Source of the DNA: Deltaproteobacteria bacterium
GTDB lineage: Bacteria > Desulfobacterota > JAENJC01
NCBI GenBank assembly: GCA_016844545.1
Contig: JAENJC010000112.1
Coordinates: 1 to 5,259 of the forward strand
DNA length: 5,259 bases
Reading direction: 5' to 3'
Numbering within the stretch: the stretch's first letter is position 1; each line of letters starts with the position of its first letter. Below, piece after piece: positions 1 through 4,221 of the stretch. The position numbers and the translations under genes were made by a program. Under the pieces are notes generated by a model, which searched no databases, was not told the DNA's origin, and worked only from the letters and a program-made list of their open reading frames with translations.

Positions 1-414
1 CCCCAGACCATAAGACCTCTGGAATACAACTCCATAGAGAAGAAGAACCCCGGGAACCATCCAAAGCTTGGAAAGGATGAGACTGATGCTGTAACAGAGT
101 ACCTTATGACACTGATATCAAAAGATGTGGAGGCCGGGGTCATACAGGCTAAGAGCAATCCACAGGGGAAACTGGCCTTTGAGAAGAAGCAGGCATGTCA
201 TGCGTGCCATCAGATAGAAAAAGGCAGTAAGGTCATCGGCGGACTGGTTGCCCCGACCCTGGTAAAGGCCGGTGAGAGGCTTCAGGGAGACTGGATATAT
301 GCATACCTGAAGAAGCCGAAGGTTTTTAAGCCGGTTAAGAGGATGCCTGTTTATGAAGGTTACTTGAACGATGTAGACATGAAGAATGTAGCTGCTCATA
401 TTGCAAGTTTTTAA
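1..414 (+). CDS. Multidomain cytochrome c, C-terminal part (5' end outside window)
   Basis: The frame is open from base 1 to the TAA at 412-414, so 137 C-terminal residues are visible and the start is missing. Residues 1-39 look like the end of one cytochrome c domain: an acidic, hydrophobic closing helix (DETDAVTEYLMTL) of the kind that packs on haem. A second domain follows with a haem c attachment motif CHACH at residues 66-70 (bases 196-210), and a likely axial methionine in RMPVYEG at residue 115. It ends in another closing helix (MKNVAAHIASF). The layout fits a class I cytochrome c with at least two domains, acting in the periplasm as an electron carrier or as the cytochrome subunit of a quinol-oxidising complex. 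Only one CxxCH is visible; a haem in the first domain is inferred. The redox partner cannot be named from this fragment. The small monoheme cytochrome downstream supports a respiratory context. Confidence 0.85.
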   Translation, partial: PQTIRPLEYNSIEKKNPGNHPKLGKDETDAVTEYLMTLISKDVEAGVIQAKSNPQGKLAFEKKQACHACHQIEKGSKVIGGLVAPTLVKAGERLQGDWIYAYLKKPKVFKPVKRMPVYEGYLNDVDMKNVAAHIASF

Positions 415-457
415 TACCAATTCGCATTCAAATAAACACTTTTGAATGCTCAGGTAT
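414..457. repeat. Imperfect fold-back element after the cytochrome gene
   Basis: A 9-bp perfect stem (GCATTCAAA at 424-432, TTTGAATGC at 441-449) has an 8-base loop. It is flanked by a second matching pair, ATACC at 414-418 and GGTAT at 453-457, with unpaired AATTC on the left and TCA on the right. The structure starts inside the stop codon of the upstream cytochrome gene. No T tract follows, so it is not a classical intrinsic terminator. It could be a small palindromic repeat of the REP or MITE kind or an mRNA-stabilising hairpin. No second copy is in the window. Confidence 0.5.
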
Positions 458-460
458 AAT
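455..460 (+). promoter_or_regulatory. Possible -10 element (TATAAT) upstream of the small cytochrome c
   Basis: A perfect TATAAT lies 84 bases before the start codon at 545, embedded in the palindrome GGTATAATACC (453-463). No good -35 hexamer sits 16-18 bases upstream and there is no extended -10 TG. The match may simply be part of the fold-back element, so the promoter call is weak. Confidence 0.25.
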
Positions 461-544
461 ACCAAGTAAGCTTTCATTCGTATCAATAATAGATGTTTGA
501 ATTAGGAATCGCCTCAAACCCATTTTAATGAAGGAGTTTTAAAG

Positions 545-916
545 ATGAGTAAAAAAGCAGTTTTTGTTATAACGACTTTTGCCATAGTAATGACTTTAGG
601 AAAAGGGTTTTCTTTCGCAGTAACTGCCGAGGAGAATTATAAGTGGTACTGTTCTCAGTGTCATGGCCTCACAGGTAAAGGAGACGGTGTCAACGTCACT
701 AAGGATATGGCGGTTAGCCCAAGGAACCATATCGACCCGAAGGAGATGAGCAAGCTTTCCGATGCCGATATCACGAACGCCATCACTGAGGGAGGTCCTG
801 CGAACAGCAAGTCTCCTCTCATGCCGCCCTTTGGGAAAACCATGACTGCCCAGGAGATAAAGGATATGGTGGTCTATATTAGAAAGCTTTGCAATTGCGT
901 ATTCAAAAAGGAATAG
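545..916 (+). CDS. Small periplasmic monoheme cytochrome c
   Basis: A 123-residue protein with an N-terminal signal peptide: Lys-Lys at 3-4, a hydrophobic core at about 5-18, and a likely cleavage after Ala25 or Ala28. The mature protein of about 95-98 residues is the usual size for a class I cytochrome c. The haem-binding motif CSQCH is at residues 36-40 and the likely axial methionine is Met93 in LMPPFG. It should be a soluble periplasmic electron carrier, perhaps feeding or fed by the multidomain cytochrome upstream. The start is supported by AAGGAG at 531-536, eight bases before the ATG. The tail has two further cysteines (Cys116, Cys118, in LCNC) after the closing helix; with only two residues between motif ends and no histidine, this is not a second haem site. 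The 130-base gap upstream leaves it open whether the two cytochromes are cotranscribed. Confidence 0.88.
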   Translation: MSKKAVFVITTFAIVMTLGKGFSFAVTAEENYKWYCSQCHGLTGKGDGVNVTKDMAVSPRNHIDPKEMSKLSDADITNAITEGGPANSKSPLMPPFGKTMTAQEIKDMVVYIRKLCNCVFKKE

Positions 917-973
917 ATGTCACATAAAAACCAATCTCATACTGACGGCAAAAAGCTGGAGGTGCGGCCATGA
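917..973 (+). CDS. Possible 18-residue ORF after the cytochrome
   Basis: An ATG immediately follows the cytochrome stop codon and has an AGGA-type ribosome site (909-912) inside the end of that gene. It encodes MSHKNQSHTDGKKLEVRP and stops at TGA 971-973, overlapping the ATG at 970 of the next open frame. It may be the surviving start of a lost gene or chance. It resembles nothing I can name. Confidence 0.15.
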   Translation: MSHKNQSHTDGKKLEVRP

Positions 974-1233
974 AAAATATGATCTTGCCGGTCATGATCT
1001 CGGTGTAGGTTTTATCAAAAGACCACTCCCTCCAACAGCTTTATAATTAACAGGGGCACAACCCCATCAAAGAAGGTCAGCCAGAGGTCGGCATACCATG
1101 GATCCCGGAGGCAGAAGATATTCTCAACCGGGCGAGGGGGAGTTTAAGGCATGATATCCGGTTGAGCAGAAATAATGGCGAAGACATATGGTTTGGTTAT
1201 TGGAAAGAGAAATGGGATAAGGTAGATGTATAA
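970..1233 (+). pseudogene. Decayed PCP_red gene, possibly a former universal stress protein fusion
   Basis: One reading frame from ATG 970 to TAA 1231-1233 is broken by in-frame stops at 1006-1008 (TAG) and 1048-1050 (TAA). Its start, MKNMILPV, has a strong ribosome site (GGAGGTG, 959-964 region) and loosely resembles the first strand of a universal stress protein (compare MYKNICIPL in the gene downstream). After the stops the frame encodes QPEVGIPWIPEAEDILNR (bases 1078-1131), matching the linker and first half of the PCP_red domain of the next gene at 14 of 18 positions. The residues equivalent to IPPM are then missing; ARG follows and the match fades. The frame ends 8 bases into the next gene. 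What is seen is a broken PCP_red domain. That it once carried USP domains, since deleted, is an inference from the start only. Confidence 0.6.
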
Positions 1234-2458
1234 GAATATATGCATTCCGCTGGATAATTCAAGGTATTCAACCTCGGCTGCCGAGGCAGGGATAAGGATT
1301 GCAAAAGGATTTAACTCGACCATTACATGCACCCATGTCTATGCCGCAAAACTCCATGATGACAGGTTCCGGCAGATGGAGACCGGCCTTCCGCCAAAGT
1401 ACCAGGATGAAAAGGAGCTTCAAAGACAGCGGGATGTCCATGACGATCTGATTGCAAAAGGTTTGATGGTCATCTCCGACTCTTATCTTGACGCGGTTGA
1501 AAACATGTGCGCAGATGCCGGCATTCCTTACAGGAAGAAGGCGATGGAGGGGAAGAACTACGTCGAGATAGTGAATGACGTCCAGTCAGGCGATTACGAT
1601 CTTATCATTATGGGCGCCCTGGGGCTCGGCGAGGTTGATAATAGCACTATAGGAAGTGTGTGCGAAAGAGTCATGCGCCGCATAAAAACCGACATGCTTA
1701 TAATAAGGGACGGGCAGATGGACTTTGGACGGTACACGGTAGCCATTGACGGAAGTCCCAACTCATTCGCAGGCCTTCTTTCCGCCGTTGCCCTCTCAAA
1801 AATAACCGGCGCCGGGGTGGAAGCCGTGGCTGCCTTTGACCCCCATTACCACTATGTCGCCTTCAAGAGCATAGCGGAAGTCCTTTCAGAAGAGGCAGGG
1901 AAGATATTCAAGTTCAAGGAGCAGGAGAAACTCAATGAGGAGATAATTGACAAAGGGCTTGCGAAGATATATCAGGACCACCTGGACAGGGCCGGAGAAA
2001 TGGCCCGAAAGGAAGGTGCGGCCATTAAGACCACCCTTTTGGAGGGCAAGCCTTACGATCAGATATTGAAGCACGTTGACAAATACAGACCGGCCCTCCT
2101 CGTCTTGGGAAGGGTCGGAGTTCATGCCGCCCCTGGGCTTGACATCGGGAGCAATACGGAAAACTGTGCAAGATCAGCCTCATGCAATGTCCTGATTGCG
2201 AGCCGGGAGGCCGCACCTCCGCCAAAAGAGGAGCAGCCAAAGGTTGGTATCCCCTGGACTCCTGAAGCGGAGGAACTCCTAAATCGCATACCTCCCATGG
2301 CGAGGGGGATGGTCAGGAAAATGGTGGAGGATTCTGCCGCAAAAAGGGGTCATACGGAGATCACGGCGGACTACATTAGGAAGGCGCAGAAGATGGTGCA
2401 TGAAAAGAGAGATGCATTAGGAGGGATTGTTGTCCCTATTTACGGGCCGAAGGGCTAA
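1226..2458 (+). CDS. Tandem universal stress protein with C-terminal PCP_red domain
   Basis: A 410-residue soluble protein with three domains. USP domain 1 (about 1-162) starts with the typical first strand MYKNICIPLD and carries the ATP-binding pattern G-2x-G-9x-G-S at Gly130, Gly133, Gly143-Ser144. USP domain 2 (about 168-326) starts RYTVAIDGSPNS and has a second full pattern at Gly295, Gly298, Gly308-Ser309-Asn310, so both domains look able to bind ATP. A Pro-rich linker (329-338) leads to a PCP_red domain at about 341-392 (GIPWTPEAEELLNR, then IPPMARGMVRKMVEDSA, ending ITADYIRKA). PCP_red is best known at the C-terminus of BchB/ChlB, but no nitrogenase-like part is present here. The ATG at 1226 follows an in-frame stop (1223-1225), so no longer start exists; the ribosome site is weak (AAGGT, two bases away). 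A role in stress or energy-status sensing is inferred from the USP domains; what PCP_red adds is unknown. Confidence 0.9.
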   Translation: MYKNICIPLDNSRYSTSAAEAGIRIAKGFNSTITCTHVYAAKLHDDRFRQMETGLPPKYQDEKELQRQRDVHDDLIAKGLMVISDSYLDAVENMCADAGIPYRKKAMEGKNYVEIVNDVQSGDYDLIIMGALGLGEVDNSTIGSVCERVMRRIKTDMLIIRDGQMDFGRYTVAIDGSPNSFAGLLSAVALSKITGAGVEAVAAFDPHYHYVAFKSIAEVLSEEAGKIFKFKEQEKLNEEIIDKGLAKIYQDHLDRAGEMARKEGAAIKTTLLEGKPYDQILKHVDKYRPALLVLGRVGVHAAPGLDIGSNTENCARSASCNVLIASREAAPPPKEEQPKVGIPWTPEAEELLNRIPPMARGMVRKMVEDSAAKRGHTEITADYIRKAQKMVHEKRDALGGIVVPIYGPKG

Positions 2459-2491
2459 ATATTTCAGTTCTTTTACTGTCTCTAAGTGGTG

Positions 2492-2506
2492 CCTCGCAAG
2501 ACGAGG
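2492..2506 (+). other. Small hairpin between the USP gene and tatA
   Basis: CCTCG (2492-2496) and CGAGG (2502-2506) form a 5-bp GC-rich stem with a 5-base loop, 33 bases after the USP-PCP_red stop. The following TTGAATTATT is AT-rich but not a run of T, so it could be at most a weak terminator. The 78-base gap otherwise holds only the tatA ribosome site. Confidence 0.2.
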
Positions 2507-2536
2507 TTGAATTATTACATTTGAAAAGGAGGGGTT

Positions 2537-2731
2537 ATGTTTGGATTGGGAGTCCCGGAACTTATTATCATCCTTGTGCTCGTTATGATAATCTTCGGTG
2601 TGGGAAAGCTTCCTCAGATAGGGGAGGGGCTTGGAAAGGGCCTTAAGGGCTTCAAAAAGGCCTCTTCAGAAGAGGAAGATATAGATGCCAGCCACAAGGC
2701 GGTAGAGGGAAAAAAAGAAAAAGTAGTTTAG
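2537..2731 (+). CDS. tatA: Twin-arginine translocase subunit TatA/TatE
   Basis: A 64-residue membrane protein with full TatA architecture. A short periplasmic N-terminus (MFGLGVPE) leads to one transmembrane helix at about 8-20, the Phe-Gly hinge at 20-21, and KLPQIGEGLGKGLKGF (24-39) as the amphipathic helix. A charged tail rich in Lys and Glu follows. TatA multimers form the pore through which TatBC passes folded, cofactor-bearing proteins with twin-arginine signal peptides across the inner membrane. The length is slightly short for TatA but normal for the TatA/E group. The polar residue before the transmembrane helix is Glu8, common in TatA. The ribosome site AAGGAGG at 2526-2532 supports the start. 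No tatB or tatC is adjacent, so the partner genes must lie elsewhere. Cotranscription with the USP gene is possible (78-base gap). Confidence 0.93.
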   Translation: MFGLGVPELIIILVLVMIIFGVGKLPQIGEGLGKGLKGFKKASSEEEDIDASHKAVEGKKEKVV

Positions 2732-2873
2732 GCACACACATCAAACAAGGGCAACCTTCCGTCAAGGGTCGGCTTTCACCACGCAGAAAGCCTTGGTAGA
2801 GGGTTTTGCGCCAAAGAGGGGACATTCCCCCGTGGTCACCGCCGACCATATCCGCAAGAAGATGGTGTCTTAA
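2731..2873 (+). pseudogene. Second decayed PCP_red copy downstream of tatA
   Basis: The frame ending at TAA 2871-2873 encodes ALVEGFAPKRGHS (2790-2828) and then VTADHIRKKMVS, which closely follows MVEDSAAKRGHTEITADYIRKA of the intact domain in the USP fusion. This is the C-terminal half of PCP_red. It has no usable start codon or ribosome site, and its first half (GIPWTPEAE) is absent. Just upstream, in a different frame, KQGQPSV (2742-2762 region) resembles the linker KEGQPEV of the copy at 970-1233. At DNA level 2739-2756 matches 1065-1082 at 15 of 18 positions, and GGCACA precedes both. The copy therefore looks like a PCP_red gene broken by deletion and at least one frame change, not an unrelated spacer. 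Confidence 0.6.
2771..2792 (+). repeat. 7-bp inverted repeat downstream of tatA
   Basis: GGCTTTC (2771-2777) pairs perfectly with GAAAGCC (2786-2792) across an 8-base loop, 40 bases after the tatA stop codon. No T tract follows. It lies inside the decayed PCP_red stretch and could act as a transcript-end hairpin for tatA or be chance. Confidence 0.3.
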
Positions 2874-2907
2874 GTCATTTTATGGAAAAATAATGAAGAA
2901 AAAAGGG

Positions 2908-2923
2908 CTTATGTCCTCATAAG
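2908..2923 (+). repeat. 6-bp inverted repeat upstream of the small PCP_red gene
   Basis: CTTATG (2908-2913) and CATAAG (2918-2923) form a perfect stem with a TCCT loop, ending 22 bases before the ribosome site of the next gene. It is AT-rich and only weakly stable; an operator or leader hairpin are possible readings. Confidence 0.2.
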
Positions 2924-2945
2924 GAAAAGGGAAAATGAATAAAGG

Positions 2946-2950
2946 GGAGG
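2946..2950 (+). promoter_or_regulatory. Ribosome binding site GGAGG that fixes the start at 2957
   Basis: GGAGG at 2946-2950, within AGGGGAGG, lies six bases before the ATG at 2957 but directly against the in-frame TTG at 2951. Normal spacing favours the ATG, giving an 85-residue product instead of 87. Confidence 0.75.
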
Positions 2951-2956
2951 TTGTTC

Positions 2957-3214
2957 ATGCAATGTTTTGATAGTAAGCAAGGAGTTGTCCCCGCCGTAAA
3001 GGCTGAACCGCAGAAGGCTGGTATTCCCTGGACTCATGAGGCAAAGAAACTACTTAACCGTGTACCTCCAATGATGAGAGACATAGTTAGGGAAATAGTG
3101 GAAGATTCGGCCATAATAACAGGGTATCCGAAAATCACCGTTGACTATATCAGGAAGGCACGGAAAATAGCTCACAGAAGGATAGACGAACGTAAAGAAG
3201 CGACTTTGCATTAG
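2957..3214 (+). CDS. Stand-alone PCP_red domain protein
   Basis: An 85-residue soluble protein made almost entirely of one PCP_red domain (about 20-71): AGIPWTHEAKKLLNR, then VPPMMRDIVREIVEDSA and ITVDYIRKARK. Over 52 aligned positions about 32 are identical to the PCP_red domain of the upstream USP fusion, so the two are close paralogues. Conserved family features are all present: the Trp-Thr pair, Glu-Ala, Pro-Pro, the Arg-rich helix with Val-Glu, and the closing Tyr-Ile-Arg-Lys-Ala. There is no signal peptide or membrane segment. The N-terminal tail has one cysteine (Cys3). In BchB/ChlB this domain follows the nitrogenase-like catalytic part; here it is alone and its function is unknown. 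A small binding or adaptor role is only a guess. The next small gene begins 11 bases after its stop, so the two are probably cotranscribed. Confidence 0.85.
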   Translation: MQCFDSKQGVVPAVKAEPQKAGIPWTHEAKKLLNRVPPMMRDIVREIVEDSAIITGYPKITVDYIRKARKIAHRRIDERKEATLH

Positions 3215-3224
3215 CGGAGACCAC

Positions 3225-3383
3225 ATGGCAGACAGGCGTATAATCAGGAAACCGAGGGTGAAGGGACCTAAGAGGATACATGAATTTTGGTGCTATTTCC
3301 ACAAAAGGTTCTTTGAGGAGAGAAAAAAATTTGAGTATTGCATCCCCAGGGGATGCTTTCAGTTCAGCAATTCACCTCTGTAG
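3225..3383 (+). CDS. 52-residue basic Cys/His protein, unrecognised
   Basis: A short ORF starting MADRRIIRKPRVKGPKRIHE with ribosome site GGAG at 3216-3219, five bases from the ATG, and only 10 bases after the upstream PCP_red gene. The first 20 residues are strongly basic with several prolines. The rest holds FWCYFHKRFFEERKKFEYC and then IPRGC. Cys23, His26, Cys39 and Cys44 form a CxxH-12x-C-4x-C arrangement that could bind zinc or another metal. It has no signal peptide or transmembrane helix. I do not recognise the family. Good spacing, a proper ribosome site and a non-random composition argue that it is a real gene; a chance ORF of 52 codons cannot be excluded. Possible roles include nucleic-acid binding (basic tail plus metal knuckle), but this is speculation. 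Confidence 0.55.
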   Translation: MADRRIIRKPRVKGPKRIHEFWCYFHKRFFEERKKFEYCIPRGCFQFSNSPL

Positions 3384-3480
3384 AAAATATGCGAAGTCCG
3401 GCATTTGTAATTTTTCGGGAAGATTTCGGCATCCTATTAAAGCAGTGCCCTAGTTATACATCTGATGGCCGAAAACATCC
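3384..3480. other. Intergenic stretch with a long-spaced inverted repeat
   Basis: No ORF was found here. TTTCGGCATC (3424-3433) and GATGGCCGAAA (3464-3474) are inverted copies with one extra G, separated by 30 bases, ending just before the Rrf2-like start at 3481. CGGCAT also occurs at 3399-3404. They could be regulator-binding half sites or a hairpin. No confident promoter or ribosome site for the downstream frame is visible. Confidence 0.3.
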
Positions 3481-3677
3481 ATGCTTCAATTAACAAGAGA
3501 CGGTGATTACGCATTCAGGGCCGTGCTTTACCTGGCCATACAGCCTGAAGGAAGCTTTCCCTTGCCAACGAGATTCCCAAGGAAGAGGATGTCCCCAAAA
3601 GCTATCACTTAAAGATAATGCAGTGCCTTGCAAAGGCCGCTAACTCCAAATTCTCCCTAATGAGAATTACTGGCTGA
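3481..3677 (+). pseudogene. Broken Rrf2-family transcriptional regulator
   Basis: From ATG 3481 the frame reads MLQLTRDGDYAFRAVLYLA, the hallmark start of an Rrf2-family winged-helix repressor (the family of IscR and NsrR). Around 3556-3563 the frame is lost: the +1 frame then reads LANEIPKEEDVPKSYHLKIM (from 3561) followed by QCLAKA, the expected second and recognition helices. Restoring a single base in TTTCCCTTG would rejoin them. If the shift is real, translation stops at TAA 3610-3612 after 43 residues. Even after repair the match ends after LAKA: the wing (usually GGF-like) and the C-terminal cysteine cluster region are replaced by about ten unrelated residues and TGA at 3675-3677. It is thus both frameshifted and truncated, about 65 codons against a usual 130-160. 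No ribosome site precedes it. The frameshift alone might be a sequencing error, but the truncation is independent evidence of decay. Confidence 0.8.
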
Positions 3678-3696
3678 TTAGTGATTAATAAATGGA

Positions 3697-3702
3697 AAGG
3701 AG
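3697..3702 (+). promoter_or_regulatory. Ribosome binding site AAGGAG that fixes the start at 3710
   Basis: AAGGAG sits seven bases before the ATG at 3710. The upstream in-frame ATG at 3692 would place this site inside the gene and has no ribosome site of its own. The shorter product MRFFCEKCD also matches how a zinc ribbon usually begins. Confidence 0.75.
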
Positions 3703-3709
3703 TGATACC

Positions 3710-4102
3710 ATGAGGTTTTTCTGTGAAAAATGCGATGTTCCCATGGAATTGGAAAAGAAAGACAACCTTTCAACGGACTCTATGAAGGTCGCCTTCCGCT
3801 GTCCAGGTTGCGGCATCAGGGTCTCTATGGTGACAAACCAGGGGGAGACCCGCTTGCTCGACAGTCTGGGGCTTAAGATCGGCGGTAAGGAGGCCCCGGA
3901 GCTTGTCCAGACCACTAATAATGTAGAAAAGGGCGATACCCTCACCTGGACTCCTGGGGCGGAGGCGAGGCTCAATAATGCTCCATCTTTCATCAGGCCT
4001 ATGGCGAAGATGGCTATAGAAAGGATAGCCGGGGATAAGGGTGTGAGCGTCATAGACGAGGCCCTGATGGACGAGGCAAAGGGTGAATTCATGGAGGGGT
4101 GA
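3710..4102 (+). CDS. Zinc-ribbon protein with C-terminal PCP_red domain
   Basis: A 130-residue soluble protein with two modules. Residues 1-42 form a zinc ribbon: CEKC at 5-8 and CPGC at 31-34, two CxxC knuckles on short strands (MRFF and VAFRCPGCGIRVSMV). A middle segment (43-76) contains a conserved-looking LLDSLGLKIGG. Residues 79-124 form a PCP_red domain: TWTPGAEARLNNAPSFIRPM, then a helix with AIERIA, and EALMDEAKGEF. This copy is more diverged than the other two in the window, but keeps Trp80, the Pro-Ser-Phe-Ile-Arg segment and the closing Asp-Glu-Ala-Lys. That closing segment is nearer to the BchB type. The protein likely binds Zn(II) in the cytoplasm; its partner and function are unknown. 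It lies downstream of the broken Rrf2 gene. Its stop overlaps a possible small ORF (GTGA, 4099-4102) leading to the porin gene. Confidence 0.85.
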   Translation: MRFFCEKCDVPMELEKKDNLSTDSMKVAFRCPGCGIRVSMVTNQGETRLLDSLGLKIGGKEAPELVQTTNNVEKGDTLTWTPGAEARLNNAPSFIRPMAKMAIERIAGDKGVSVIDEALMDEAKGEFMEG

Positions 4103-4221
4103 GGAACGCAGAAGATTTGTACAACAAGTTCTTAAAGTCCTTCAATAAAATCACAACAGCGGAAAAAATGCATACCTGCCGTGGGAAATGGCAGAAATCA
4201 TTTGAAAAGGAGATGGTATGA
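4099..4221 (+). CDS. Possible 40-residue coupled ORF
   Basis: A GTG start overlaps the stop of the zinc-ribbon gene (GTGA, 4099-4102) and the TGA at 4219-4221 overlaps the ATG of the porin gene (ATGA, 4218-4221), an arrangement typical of translational coupling. The product is Lys-rich (MRNAEDLYNKFLKSFNKITT at the start) with one cysteine and no known motif. The only ribosome-like sequence (GGAGG, 4093-4097) is one base from the GTG, which is too close. With only 41 codons, chance is a serious alternative. If it is not a gene, this 115-base gap holds a weak CTGCC/GGCAG hairpin (4176-4194) and the porin ribosome site. Confidence 0.25.
   Translation: MRNAEDLYNKFLKSFNKITTAEKMHTCRGKWQKSFEKEMV

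Noticed and set aside
118..486. A 122-codon minus-strand frame across the cytochrome end and the fold-back element
   Set aside because: The plus strand carries a clear haem motif and axial methionine in this interval. The minus frame has no recognisable domain.
1096..1105. CCATGGATCC, which looks like adjacent cloning sites
   Set aside because: It translates in the PCP_red frame as part of the conserved IPWIPE segment and aligns with the paralogues, so it is natural sequence and not vector.
2492..2506. Hairpin considered as an intrinsic terminator after the USP gene
   Set aside because: The stem is only 5 bp and no T run follows; kept only as a low-confidence structure.
2709..2720. A-rich run at the end of tatA considered as a programmed frameshift site
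   Set aside because: Slippage would only add a short tail ending in a stop at about 2796-2798 with no known domain. The Lys-rich tail is normal for TatA.
2951..2956. TTG at 2951 as the start of the small PCP_red gene
   Set aside because: It directly abuts the GGAGG site; the ATG six bases downstream has normal spacing.
3685..4092. A 135-codon open frame on the minus strand
   Set aside because: It lies entirely opposite the zinc-ribbon/PCP_red gene, whose CxxC knuckles and PCP_red motif are clear. Its translation is Ser/Leu/Pro-rich with no recognisable domain, as expected for a shadow frame.
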